Source: Rhodospirillales bacterium (lineage in GTDB: Bacteria; Pseudomonadota; Alphaproteobacteria; Acetobacterales; Acetobacteraceae). From it: a stretch of 47,834 nt of DNA. Within the stretch, counting starts at the first letter, position 1. Each line of letters opens with the position of its first letter. This document shows positions 18,706 to 28,147 of this stretch, in pieces. The position numbers and the translations under genes were made by a program. The notes beneath the pieces are model-generated. The model ran no database searches. It was not told where the DNA came from and saw only the letters and a program-made list of their open reading frames with translations. The DNA is taken from NCBI GenBank assembly GCA_025351925.1, contig JANXVC010000221.1:1-47834 (forward strand). The letters run 5' to 3'.

Positions 18706-19149
18706 TCAGGATCGTGTCGGGGACAGGAGGCCGATCCGGGTCATCAAGACATCCACCAGCGCCGGCAGCCGGGCGATCCGCGACAGCCGCAGAAACCGTC
18801 CGACCGGCGTGATGCTGCTGGAAGCTGTTGGAGCATCCTGCCCGCCGCCATCCCGGTAGGTCGTGCGGAAGCGGCGCAGGAAGACGACGCGGCCGTCGGC
18901 GGCGATGCTCGGCGACCTTGTTATAGCCGGGCCCGCGGACGTGACCAGAACGGCAAGTCCGGCCAAAAACATTACCGGCAGAGCGAGCGCCAGGGCGATC
19001 ACGCACCTTGCGCGGACGGTCCAGTCCGAGATTCCTGCGGCCAGGGATCGGCCTGGGCTATGGTCTGGGATTGGCCGAAGCTCAACGCTGTTTGGGCTTG
19101 ATGCGAGGCCCGACTTTATGTGCGGCGACATTCCATCCGTCCCGATCAT
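18706..19149 (-). CDS. Truncated/mini bacterial sugar transferase-like protein
   Basis: VVFLRRFRTTYRDGG...TPVGRFLRLSRIARLPALVDVLMTRIGLLSPTRS resembles PF02397 core. Confidence 0.55.
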   Translation of the reverse strand: MIGTDGMSPHIKSGLASSPNSVELRPIPDHSPGRSLAAGISDWTVRARCVIALALALPVMFLAGLAVLVTSAGPAITRSPSIAADGRVVFLRRFRTTYRDGGGQDAPTASSSITPVGRFLRLSRIARLPALVDVLMTRIGLLSPTRS

Positions 19150-19311
19150 CGTAAACGTGAGGAGCGTGTTAGCACGTTTCCCGTAACGTTACGTCAAAAT
19201 TCATTGTGCAAAAGCTAAGATTGCATAAACGCAATATAAGGATGCGCCGCATTGACCTCTGGTCGGGCAATCGCGTTCATAAGCGCCACAGCAAATGGCA
19301 GGAGCGATCGC

Positions 19312-20163
19312 ATGGCCATTCAGTATGAAGCGCGCGTGCCGCAGGCCGCCCACCAGCAAACCCAGCAGGAATACGAGCAGACAGTCTCGACTGGCGGCAT
19401 CAGCTATCTCGAGGCCGGCCCGCCGGACGCGGCGCCGATCGTTTTCCTGCATGGGATCGGCGGCGCGGCGCGAATGTTCCGCGCGCAGCTCGACCATTTC
19501 GGCGCGAGCTACCGGGCGATCGCCTGGAACATGCCGGGCTATGGCAACTCGACCCCGTTGCCGCTGGTGTCGATCGACGCGCTCGCGGCGGCGTTGGCCG
19601 GGTTCATCGAGGAGCTCGGCCTGGATCGCCCGGTGCTGGCCGGTCACAGCCTCGGCGGCATGATCGTCCAGCGCTTGCTGACGATGGCGCCGCATGCCGC
19701 CCGCGCCGTAGTACTGGCGCAGACCAGCGCCGCTTTCGGCAGCCGTGACCCGGCCTGGCAGGCGGAGTTCCTGTCGGCGCGGCTCGGTCCGTTGGACGCT
19801 GGCAACAGCATGGCGGCGTTGGCGCCGGCGATGGTGGCTGACATGGTCGGCCCGGACGCCGATCCCGCGGGCGTCGCCCTGGCGCGCGATTGCCTGGCCC
19901 ATACGCCGGACAGCACTTATCGGGACAGCGTCATGGCGATGCCGGATTTCGACTGCCGGGCCGCGCTGGCGGACATCGCCGTGCCCATCTTGGTATTGTC
20001 CGGCACGCTGGACACCGCCGCCCCGCCGTCCGGGATGCAGCGCATGGCCGCCCGCATCCCTGGCGCGCAGTATGTCGCGCTGGAGGGCGCCGGGCACCTC
20101 GCCCATCTTGAGCAGCCGCGGGCGTTCAACGCGGCCGTGGAGCGGTTTCTTCGCGGCCTGTGA
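19312..20163 (+). CDS. Alpha/beta hydrolase
   Basis: VFLHGIGGAARMF, LAGHSLGGMIVQRLL, LEGAGHLAHLEQP. Confidence 0.9.
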   Translation: MAIQYEARVPQAAHQQTQQEYEQTVSTGGISYLEAGPPDAAPIVFLHGIGGAARMFRAQLDHFGASYRAIAWNMPGYGNSTPLPLVSIDALAAALAGFIEELGLDRPVLAGHSLGGMIVQRLLTMAPHAARAVVLAQTSAAFGSRDPAWQAEFLSARLGPLDAGNSMAALAPAMVADMVGPDADPAGVALARDCLAHTPDSTYRDSVMAMPDFDCRAALADIAVPILVLSGTLDTAAPPSGMQRMAARIPGAQYVALEGAGHLAHLEQPRAFNAAVERFLRGL

Positions 20164-20273
20164 CATGTGCTGGTGCTGCGCCGCTAAGCCTGCCGTGTGG
20201 GCTGGAGAGTCCAGCCAAATAGCTGTATGCCACTAGGGGTGGAAAACGTACCCACGGCGAGCGGAGAGGCCGA

Positions 20274-21470
20274 ATGAACATCCATGAATACCAGGCGAAG
20301 GAGCTGCTGCGCGGCTATGGCGTGGCGGTTCTGCAGGGTTTCGTCGCCTGGACGCCCGAGGAGGCGGCGCTCGCGACCGAGAAGTTGCCCGGCCCGGTGT
20401 ATGTGGTGAAGTCGCAGATCCATGCGGGCGGCCGTGGTGCCGGGCATTTTGAGCATGACCCCGCCGGCAAGGGCGGCGTGCGCCTGGCGAAATCCGCCAC
20501 CGACGCGCTCGAGGCGGCACAGGCGATGATCGGCAATGTGCTGGTGACCAAGCAGACCGGCGCCGCCGGCCGCCGGGTCAGCCGGGTGTATGTCGAGGCC
20601 GGCTGCGACATCAAGCGCGAGCTGTACTTGTCGCTGCTGGTGGACCGCGAGACGTCGCGCGTCACCATCGTCGCCTCGACCGAGGGCGGCATGGAGATCG
20701 AGCACGTGGCGGAGACCCAGCCCGACCGGATCATGCGGGTCGCCGTGGACCCAGCCACCGGCATCTTCCCATTCCACGCCCGCAAGCTCGCCTTCGGCCT
20801 GAGGCTGGAAGGCAAGCAGGTCGCCTCGTTCACCAAGTTCGTGCTGGCGATGTATCGCGCCTTCACCGAACTCGACTGCGCGATCGTCGAGATCAACCCG
20901 CTGGTAGTGACTGGGGCCGGCGACATCGTGGCGCTCGACGCCAAGGTGAGTTTTGACGACAACGCCCTGTATCGGCAGCCGGAGCTCGAGAAGCTGCGCG
21001 ACGAGGCGGAGGAGGACCCCAAGGAGCTGGAGGCCGCCAAGTACAGCCTGAACTACATCGCGCTGGATGGCACGATCGGCTGCATGGTGAACGGCGCCGG
21101 CCTCGCGATGGCGACGATGGACATCATCAAGCTGTATGGCGGCGCTCCAGCCAACTTCCTCGACGTCGGCGGCGGCGCTACCAAGGAGCGGGTGACGGCG
21201 GCGTTCAAGATCATCCTGTCCGACCCGCACGTCGAGGGCATCCTGGTCAACATCTTCGGCGGCATCATGCGCTGCGACGTGATCGCGGAGGGCGTGATCG
21301 CGGCCGCGCGTGAAGTCAGTCTGGGCGTGCCATTGGTCGTACGGCTGGAAGGCACCAATGTCGATTTGGGCAAGGAGCTCCTGGCCAAATCCGGCCTGCC
21401 GATCGTCAGCGCCGACAACCTGGCCGACGCCGCCGAAAAGGTCGTCCGCGCCGTGAAGGAGGCCGCATAA
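20274..21470 (+). CDS. sucC: Succinate-CoA ligase (ADP-forming) beta subunit (or malate-CoA ligase beta)
   Basis: [60 protein letters not shown]. Confidence 0.93.
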   Translation: MNIHEYQAKELLRGYGVAVLQGFVAWTPEEAALATEKLPGPVYVVKSQIHAGGRGAGHFEHDPAGKGGVRLAKSATDALEAAQAMIGNVLVTKQTGAAGRRVSRVYVEAGCDIKRELYLSLLVDRETSRVTIVASTEGGMEIEHVAETQPDRIMRVAVDPATGIFPFHARKLAFGLRLEGKQVASFTKFVLAMYRAFTELDCAIVEINPLVVTGAGDIVALDAKVSFDDNALYRQPELEKLRDEAEEDPKELEAAKYSLNYIALDGTIGCMVNGAGLAMATMDIIKLYGGAPANFLDVGGGATKERVTAAFKIILSDPHVEGILVNIFGGIMRCDVIAEGVIAAAREVSLGVPLVVRLEGTNVDLGKELLAKSGLPIVSADNLADAAEKVVRAVKEAA

Positions 21471-22345
21471 TGGCCGTGCTCGTCAACGCCGACACCCGCG
21501 TCATCACCCAGGGGTTCACGGGTGCGCAGGGCACCTTCCACTCCGAGCAGGCCATCGCCTATGGCACCAAGGTCATGGGCGGCGTGACGCCGGGCAAGGG
21601 CGGCAGCCGGCATTTGAACCTGCCGGTGTTCGACACGGTGGCGCAGGCGCGGGAGGCGACGGGCGCCACGGCGTCGGCGGTTTATGTGCCGCCGCCGTTC
21701 GCCGCCGACGCCATATTGGAGGCGATCGATGCCGAAATCCCGCTGATTATCTGCATCACCGAGGGCATCCCGGTGCTCGACATGGTGCGGGTGAAACGGG
21801 CGTTGTCCGGCACGAAGTCGCGGCTGATCGGACCGAATTGCCCCGGCGTCATCACGCCCGAGGCCTGCAAGATCGGCATCATGCCCGGCCACATCCACCG
21901 ACGCGGCACGGTCGGGATTGTGAGCCGCAGCGGCACGCTGACCTATGAGGCCGTCAGCCAGACCACCGCGGCGGGTCTCGGTCAGAGCACGTGCGTCGGC
22001 ATCGGCGGCGACCCGGTAAAGGGGACCGACTTCATCGAAGTGTTGGAGATGTTCCTGGCCGATCCGGAGACGCGGAGCATCATCATGATCGGCGAGATCG
22101 GCGGGCAGAGCGAGACCGACGCCGCCGAGTTCATTGCCCGCAGCAAGATCAAGAAGCCCACTGTCGGCTTCATCGCCGGCGTGACCGCACCGCCGGGCCG
22201 GCGCATGGGCCATGCGGGTGCGGTGATCAGCGGCGGCAAGGACACCGCGGCGGTCAAGTTCGAGGCGATGCGCATGGCCGGCATCCACGTTGCCGAGAGC
22301 CCGGCAGCGCTTGGCAGCACCATGGTCCGCGCGCTGCAGGGGTGA
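21470..22345 (+). CDS. sucD: Succinate-CoA ligase alpha subunit
   Basis: [61 protein letters not shown] overlap with sucC. Confidence 0.93.
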   Translation: MAVLVNADTRVITQGFTGAQGTFHSEQAIAYGTKVMGGVTPGKGGSRHLNLPVFDTVAQAREATGATASAVYVPPPFAADAILEAIDAEIPLIICITEGIPVLDMVRVKRALSGTKSRLIGPNCPGVITPEACKIGIMPGHIHRRGTVGIVSRSGTLTYEAVSQTTAAGLGQSTCVGIGGDPVKGTDFIEVLEMFLADPETRSIIMIGEIGGQSETDAAEFIARSKIKKPTVGFIAGVTAPPGRRMGHAGAVISGGKDTAAVKFEAMRMAGIHVAESPAALGSTMVRALQG

Positions 22346-22350
22346 TGTAT

Positions 22351-23280
22351 TCAGTCCGGAGACGACGGGCTGCGTGGGTGACGCTCGCGTTGTGTCAGCC
22401 AGGCGTCGAGCAGCATATGCGGCAGCGTAAGCGCCGCGAGGCCTTGTATGGTCAGCGACAGCAGACGCTCCGGGACGGGGCCGCCATAGAACGGCCAAAG
22501 TCCGGCGCCGATCAGCAGCGTCAATGCGGTGATCGGCAGCGCCAGCAAGATGGCGCTGCGACCGTCCTGGACCCGGGGAGCGCGCATGGGATTGCGGATC
22601 AAAGCGGCGGTATGCGCTGGCGCATGCACGCCGACGAAGTAGATCGCGAACGCAGTCAGCGGCGGGAGCACAACGAAGACACCGGCGAGCAAGTATGGCA
22701 CGATAAGCACGCGCCCGCGCCCGCATAGCACGGTATGGCCGCTCCACACGATGGCCAGTGCGAGCCAAGCCAGCGAGGCGGTCCATAGCCAATCCGGCGG
22801 GTGCGGCAGCGGTGTTCCGGCAGCGGTTGCGAATACAGCGGTCGTCGCAGCCGGGTGGACCAGCGTCGGCACGGCGATCGGCAGGCCGCCCCCCATAACG
22901 GCCTCGAGATGAGTGCCTGACGGCGCATCCTCGGTGCCAAAATGCCAGACCGAAGCCGTTAGGAAGGCCGCAAGCGTCGATACCGGCGCTATGTGCCAGG
23001 CGAGAAGCACCAGCGCGAACAGGCTGAGATAGGGAAGCGAGAACGCCGGGAACCAGGCCAAGCCGAGCCGCGGCCGCAATAGTGCCCGAGCGATCTCGCC
23101 ATCCAGCGCGCCATGCGGCACGCCGAGTATGATGATGGCGAGGAGCGCGCAGATATACTGCAGGCCCAATGGCAGGACCGCGCTGAACGCCAAGGCCGGC
23201 CCTGCGAGCAGGACCGGCCAGGCAGGCAAGCGCAAGGGGGCGGCCGGCCGCCTCTCAGCCAACATAGCGGCCAGGCCCAT
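22351..23280 (-). CDS. blh: Brp/Blh family beta-carotene 15,15'-dioxygenase (retinal-forming)
   Basis: IIILGVPHGALDGEIARALL, SVWHFGTEDA, membrane protein; begins 4 bp after the rhodopsin stop. Confidence 0.85.
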   Translation of the reverse strand: MGLAAMLAERRPAAPLRLPAWPVLLAGPALAFSAVLPLGLQYICALLAIIILGVPHGALDGEIARALLRPRLGLAWFPAFSLPYLSLFALVLLAWHIAPVSTLAAFLTASVWHFGTEDAPSGTHLEAVMGGGLPIAVPTLVHPAATTAVFATAAGTPLPHPPDWLWTASLAWLALAIVWSGHTVLCGRGRVLIVPYLLAGVFVVLPPLTAFAIYFVGVHAPAHTAALIRNPMRAPRVQDGRSAILLALPITALTLLIGAGLWPFYGGPVPERLLSLTIQGLAALTLPHMLLDAWLTQRERHPRSPSSPD

Positions 23281-23284
23281 GGCT

Positions 23285-24040
23285 TTAGGCGGCCTTGCGC
23301 AGCGGTGCAGCGCGCCCGGTCTCCGCGAGATCGCGTTCGGTCGCCTTGGCATCCGACGCGACGGTCATCAGCCCATAGACGACCTTGGCGACGACATCGA
23401 GGATCGCGATGGACAAGACGCTGGCGGTATCGCCGATGTAGTTGAGGCCATCGGGCGCCACGGCGAGGATCAACGGATAGATCAGCCAGAGAACCGACAA
23501 GATCACCGCATTGCGGCGGTAGGTTGCCTGGATGTCATCCCGCTCCAGCGCATTGGCCTGCATGTGCGAGACCCAGATGACGTAATAGACGCCCAGGAAG
23601 GCGATGCAGGACACGAGGAACCAGGTCCACTTGATCCACGCCACCTCCGACGCGCCGAAGAACAGCGCCGTGAAGATCATCAAGAGGTCGGCCAGCACCG
23701 CTCCCGCAATTGCTCCGGCGCGCTTTGGGCCGGAATGCATGGCCGTCATGGACAACGTGACCAGCAGCAACGGCGTGGTGAAGGTCCAGTCGATATATCG
23801 GGCAAAGTAGAAGATGCGTCCGGCGCCGGTCCCGGCAGCGGCAGCGTCGGCACCGAGAATGATCGCGCCCTGACCGGTGGCCATTGCGAAGTAGGAACAG
23901 GCCGCGATGATCGGCACGATGCCGTGCAGCACCGTATGCAGTTCCTCGGCAGCAGTGCGGCGCTTGCCGGTTGCGAGGATCAACAGGCCGCCACCCGTCA
24001 TGATGAAGGTCGTCAGCCAAAGTATCGTATGCGAATCCAT
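23285..24040 (-). CDS. Microbial (type I) rhodopsin, bacteriorhodopsin-like
   Basis: Helix C ARYIDWTFTTPLLLVTLSM; helix G SIAILDVVAKVVYGLM with retinal Lys; 7 TM-like segments. Confidence 0.95.
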   Translation of the reverse strand: MDSHTILWLTTFIMTGGGLLILATGKRRTAAEELHTVLHGIVPIIAACSYFAMATGQGAIILGADAAAAGTGAGRIFYFARYIDWTFTTPLLLVTLSMTAMHSGPKRAGAIAGAVLADLLMIFTALFFGASEVAWIKWTWFLVSCIAFLGVYYVIWVSHMQANALERDDIQATYRRNAVILSVLWLIYPLILAVAPDGLNYIGDTASVLSIAILDVVAKVVYGLMTVASDAKATERDLAETGRAAPLRKAA

Positions 24041-24044
24041 GTAT

Positions 24045-24072
24045 TGTGCTCGTCAAAGTTGAAGCGAGCACA
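24045..24072 (-). promoter_or_regulatory. 5'UTR hairpin abutting the rhodopsin start codon
   Basis: TGTGCTCG/CGAGCACA perfect 8-bp arms, 12-nt loop; 4 nt upstream of ATG on minus strand. Confidence 0.5.
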
Positions 24073-24126
24073 TAAAGCAGAGTTGAGGATGACGGGTTTG
24101 CGGGCTTGCCGGATAAGTGAACTTAC

Positions 24127-25356
24127 TTACAAGTGATGCAGCACCGGACGGGCGCGCGTGAAAGAATGTCGGCCGTTCTTTATGCCCCAAAGTGTTTGTG
24201 CGATCATTGCGACGGCATCGACCGGGCTATGGGCGTCGATCGCCACCAGATTGGCCGCATTGCCAACAGCAATGCCGTATCCCGGCAACCGCAGCAGCCG
24301 CGCCGCCGATCCCGTGATCATGTCCAGGCATCCCGCCAGCTCCGCCGGCCGCGCGACATGGCACACATTGGCGTATAGGTTCGCCATCCGGACCAGCGAA
24401 CCGTCGCCATAAGGCGTGAATGGGTTCAGCACGTTGTTGGTCGCCAGCGAGCACGTCACCCCGGCGCGCCGCAGCGGCTCGGCCGGCACCACGCCGCGCG
24501 GAACCGCATGATCGTGGCTGCGGCCCATCAGATAGAGGTCGGTGGACGGCAGGATCGTGACCGCAACCCCGGCGCGGGCCAGCAGCCCCGCAACTTCGTC
24601 GTAGCGCGGCCGCGGCACCAATGAGAGCTGCGTCGCGTGCCCGACCGTAACCCGCCCGCCCCAACCGTACTCCTCGGTCTTGCGGCACACGTATTCGATC
24701 TGCATGCCGTCCGTGGTCTCGGCGAGGTCGAGATGCATGTCGATATCCACGTCGAACTCGCGGGCGATGGCGAAGATGCGGTCGATCTGCCCGCGCGGGT
24801 CCGTGTCGGTGTAGGGCGCGGCACCGAGCACCTTGGCGCCGCGACGCAGAGCCTGCATCAACAAATCCTCGGTCCCCGGGCTGTTCAGCAGGCCCTCCTG
24901 TGGGAACACGCAGAGCTCCATTTCGACGGCCCAGGCATAGTCCCGCGCCAACTGGCTGACGCCCTCGAAGCCGGCCATGCCGATCACGGGATCCAGCTCG
25001 ACATGGGTGCGGACGTGCATTGTGCCGTGGGCGATGCAGCGCTGGAGCGTCTGACGGCCGCGGGCATAGACGTCCTCGGCGGTGAAGCCCCGCTTGGCCT
25101 TCGCCGTCTCCCGCACTGCCTCGGCCAGCGTGCCCTCCTCGGCGCGGCAGCGGTCCAGGATGCAGGTCTTGTCGAGGTGGATGTGCGTCTCAATCAGGCC
25201 GGGCACGACCAAGCAGTCCTCGGCGTCGAGCTCCGGCCCATCGCCATGCAAAGCGGGCTCGATGGCGGCGATGCGGCCCGCTGCAATGCCGATGTCGCAG
25301 GTGCGCAACGCCTCCCCATCGAGAATACAGGCGCGGCGCACTATAAGCTCAAGCAT
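24127..25356 (-). CDS. Amidohydrolase family protein (cytosine-deaminase/CodA-like)
   Basis: VPGLIETHIHLDKTCILDR; HGTMHVRTHVELDP; HLDLAETTDG; ATNNVLNPFTPYGDGS. Confidence 0.88.
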   Translation of the reverse strand: MLELIVRRACILDGEALRTCDIGIAAGRIAAIEPALHGDGPELDAEDCLVVPGLIETHIHLDKTCILDRCRAEEGTLAEAVRETAKAKRGFTAEDVYARGRQTLQRCIAHGTMHVRTHVELDPVIGMAGFEGVSQLARDYAWAVEMELCVFPQEGLLNSPGTEDLLMQALRRGAKVLGAAPYTDTDPRGQIDRIFAIAREFDVDIDMHLDLAETTDGMQIEYVCRKTEEYGWGGRVTVGHATQLSLVPRPRYDEVAGLLARAGVAVTILPSTDLYLMGRSHDHAVPRGVVPAEPLRRAGVTCSLATNNVLNPFTPYGDGSLVRMANLYANVCHVARPAELAGCLDMITGSAARLLRLPGYGIAVGNAANLVAIDAHSPVDAVAMIAQTLWGIKNGRHSFTRARPVLHHL

Positions 25357-25386
25357 AGGTCCGCAAATGTCCCGTCTTGGCTGCGT

Positions 25387-25965
25387 TCAGCTAGTGCGGC
25401 GCTTGCCGAACAGCTCCAGCCGCAGCGAGATCAGGTCGAAACCAAGCTGCTCGGCGATCGAGCGGATCAGCTTCTCGTGCTCGGCATTCTTGAACTCCAG
25501 CACATGGCCGGTCTCGACGTCGATCAGGTGGTGATGCTGGCCGTGATCGGTCGGCTCATAGCGCGAGCGCCCGTTGCCGAAGTCGCGGCGGTGCAGGATG
25601 CCCTTTTCCTCGAACAGCCGCACGGTGCGATACACCGTGGCGATCGAGATATGGGCGTCGAGCTGGACGGCGCGGCGATACAACTCCTCGACGTCCGGGT
25701 GGTCCTCGGCCTCGGACAGCACGCGGGCGATGACCCGGCGCTGCCCGGTCATCTTCAGCCCGTGCTGCACGCATAGCCGCTCGATGCTCTGTCCCGCACG
25801 GTCGAACTGCGGCGCCGCCGTCTTCGCCGGACGCGCGGCGGCGGCCTTTGGCCTGACGCCGCCCTGCCGTGCCAGATCGCTCAATCGAACACTCCGATCT
25901 CCGGCGCCCGGAGGGTCCAGGCGCCGAGCCTTCTTTGCGCCCGGGCGGCTGTTGGCGTCAAACAC
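25387..25965 (-). CDS. Fur family transcriptional regulator (Fur/Mur-like)
   Basis: LKMTGQRRVIARVLSEAEDHPDVEELYRRAV...ISIATVYRTVRLFEEKGI...HGQHHHLIDVETG; start uncertain (GTG overlapping FTR1 stop). Confidence 0.9.
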   Translation of the reverse strand: MFDANSRPGAKKARRLDPPGAGDRSVRLSDLARQGGVRPKAAAARPAKTAAPQFDRAGQSIERLCVQHGLKMTGQRRVIARVLSEAEDHPDVEELYRRAVQLDAHISIATVYRTVRLFEEKGILHRRDFGNGRSRYEPTDHGQHHHLIDVETGHVLEFKNAEHEKLIRSIAEQLGFDLISLRLELFGKRRTS

Positions 25966-26815
25966 GATGTGGCTCCCTAGCGCGTTGTGGCGCAGTGGTG
26001 ACCGGCTGCGATCCAGCGGGATGCGAAGCGGCCCGGCCGGCCACCAGCAACGCCGCCAACGTCGCGCCATACACCGCAAGTTGCAACCCCGCCGGACGGT
26101 CGGTGTAGCCAACCAAGGCGTGCAGCGCGCGGCCGATGATGCTCTTTTGATCCAGCACGGCCGAGCTATCCCAGATCTGGGCGCCCCAGGCCGGCAGCAG
26201 GTCGGCCTGGATCAGGAACCCCGCCGCCTGCGCCGCCATGCCCGCCGCCAGCAACGACAGCATGATATTGGTGACGCGGAACAGCTGCCGGGTTGGGATG
26301 CTGACGAGCCCGCGATACAGCAGGGCCGCGACCGCGCCGCCGCCCAGCAGGCCCAAGACACCGCCACTCAGCAGTGCTAACCCGCCATCGCCGCCGACCG
26401 TGAGGCCATACAGGAACAGCGCGACCTCCGACCCCTCCCGCAGCACCGCGACGCCGACCACGACCGCGAGCGCCATCAAAGTGCGGCTGCCGTCCGACAC
26501 GCCGCGGCCGAGCGCCTTCATCTCGCCAGCCATCTCCCGCCCGTGCCGCGCCATCCAGACGTTGTGCCAGCCCAGCATGACGGCGGCGATCAGCAGGATG
26601 CCGGCATTGAACACCTCCTGTCCGGAGCCCTGCATCGCGTCGCCGATCGCGCCGGCGAACGCCGCGACCAGGCAAGCGCCCAACAGGCCGCCCAGCACGC
26701 CGCCCGCCACCCATCCGGCCCGCCCGGCCACGCCGCGGGTGGCGCTGAGCACGATGCCGAGGATCAGCCCCGCCTCGAACACTTCGCGGAATACGATCAG
26801 CGCGCTTGCCAGCAT
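25958..26815 (-). CDS. FTR1 family iron permease (EfeU-like)
   Basis: Two RExxE motifs (FREVFEAGLI; LREGSEVALFLYG), multi-TM. Confidence 0.92.
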   Translation of the reverse strand: MLASALIVFREVFEAGLILGIVLSATRGVAGRAGWVAGGVLGGLLGACLVAAFAGAIGDAMQGSGQEVFNAGILLIAAVMLGWHNVWMARHGREMAGEMKALGRGVSDGSRTLMALAVVVGVAVLREGSEVALFLYGLTVGGDGGLALLSGGVLGLLGGGAVAALLYRGLVSIPTRQLFRVTNIMLSLLAAGMAAQAAGFLIQADLLPAWGAQIWDSSAVLDQKSIIGRALHALVGYTDRPAGLQLAVYGATLAALLVAGRAASHPAGSQPVTTAPQRAREPHRV

Positions 26816-26819
26816 GGCC

Positions 26820-27164
26820 CTATTCTCCGGCTGCGATCAGCACGCCGCGCGCCTGATCCTGGTGGAACTCGTCGGCGAATGGATAGTGCCCCGCGGTCAG
26901 CGGTCCAACCCGGATTGAGGCCTCGCGCCCGGCGGAGATGATTTTCTCGGCGCCGAGCTCGTGGCTTTCGAACTCGGCAGGGGTGTCGTCGGCGTTATGC
27001 ACGATTAAAATCAGGCGCTTGCCGGCCGGCACAGCGAGCTCGGCCGGGTCGAAGGTATGGTTCTTAATTGTCAGGCGGAACGTCACGGGATCGTCGGCCC
27101 GGACCGGGACGGACATTGCCATCAAGGTGGCGAGAGCGGTGACGCCCGTCAGATAGACCCGCAT
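26820..27164 (-). CDS. Periplasmic cupredoxin-domain protein, probable iron-uptake partner
   Basis: Signal peptide; FRLTIKNHTFDPAELAVPAGKRLILIVHNADDTPAEFESHELGAEKII (Cupredoxin_1-like). Confidence 0.87.
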   Translation of the reverse strand: MRVYLTGVTALATLMAMSVPVRADDPVTFRLTIKNHTFDPAELAVPAGKRLILIVHNADDTPAEFESHELGAEKIISAGREASIRVGPLTAGHYPFADEFHQDQARGVLIAAGE

Positions 27165-27191
27165 GGAACGCTTCCTGAAGTTGTTGCAACC

Positions 27192-27210
27192 GACTCTCAT
27201 TTGCATTATC
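27192..27210 (-). promoter_or_regulatory. Candidate Fur box
   Basis: GATAATGCAAATGAGAGTC, 13/19 to classical GATAATGATAATCATTATC. Confidence 0.45.
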
Positions 27211-27221
27211 TCCCTCCCAGA

Positions 27222-27236
27222 TGCAAGTGGTTTGCA
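27222..27236. promoter_or_regulatory. TGCAA-N5-TTGCA palindrome in divergent promoter region
   Basis: TGCAAGTGGTTTGCA. Confidence 0.5.
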
Positions 27237-27251
27237 ATTGGAGGGCATGTG

Positions 27252-28115
27252 ATGCGGCAGCGGAGGACAGCAATGTGGGGCGGCCTGGCGGTCGTGGCAG
27301 CTGGTACCTGGCTCGCGGCAACGCAGCCGACTGGCGCCGCGCCAGCCCTGCGCCCCGAGTTCACCGCCGCGATCTGCAACGCGCATCCGCCCCGCCTGAC
27401 GCATGCCTATGCTCGCGGGATCGCATTCGTGGCGCCTGGCACCGTCACTGCGGTTGCCGATACCGCCATCAGCAGCGAGGATCATGCCGAGCTGCTGTTC
27501 AAGATGGGCCTGCTGGAGGGCCATCTGATGGTCGGGCGCGAGCTGATCGACGCCAACCAGACCCAGCTGGCGCTGCCGCATTTCGGCCATCCGATCCGCG
27601 AGCTGTACGACGACATCTCCGGCGAGCTGCAGCGCCGCGGCGTCACCGGCTTCGACGGCGAGCTGATCGCGCTCGAGGCCTTGGCCGCCGGCAAGCCGAC
27701 CGACCCGGCGACATCAGCGCAGTACGACAAGGTGATCCGCATCATCGCCGCGGTGCGCGCCACTGTGCCAGCGGGACTGCTGGACAATGAGCGCTTCATG
27801 CTCGGCGTGCTGGGGGAGATCGCGACGATTTCGTCCGAAGACTACAGCGAGTCGATCGAGGGTGGGCGGATCGAGAAGCCGGTCGAGTATCACGATAGCC
27901 GCGGCTACTTGGAATACGCCGACAAGGAACTGCGGCGCCTGGAGGGGCGGCCTGACCTGCGCGGTTCGCCGGGCCTGGTGCTGGCGCGCGCGAAGCTTAC
28001 GGAGCTGCGCGCCATCACCGGGATGCTGCTTCCACCGGAGCGCCCGCTGCTGTCGGTCGCCGCCTACAAGGCGATCGTCGCACAGTTCAAGCAGGCGGCC
28101 GCACTCCGCGCCTGA
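27252..28115 (+). CDS. Uncharacterised exported alpha-helical protein, divergent from iron operon
   Basis: N-terminal signal-like WGGLAVVAAGTWLAATQPTGAAPA; HAELLFKMGLLEGHLMVGRELI; no family recognised. Confidence 0.75.
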   Translation: MRQRRTAMWGGLAVVAAGTWLAATQPTGAAPALRPEFTAAICNAHPPRLTHAYARGIAFVAPGTVTAVADTAISSEDHAELLFKMGLLEGHLMVGRELIDANQTQLALPHFGHPIRELYDDISGELQRRGVTGFDGELIALEALAAGKPTDPATSAQYDKVIRIIAAVRATVPAGLLDNERFMLGVLGEIATISSEDYSESIEGGRIEKPVEYHDSRGYLEYADKELRRLEGRPDLRGSPGLVLARAKLTELRAITGMLLPPERPLLSVAAYKAIVAQFKQAAALRA

Positions 28116-28147
28116 TCGGGTCGCGTCTGTCTTGAGGGTCTGATCAA

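Noticed and set aside
21053-22792. 579-aa minus ORF across sucC/sucD
   Set aside because: sucCD are certain on the plus strand; this is antisense noise.
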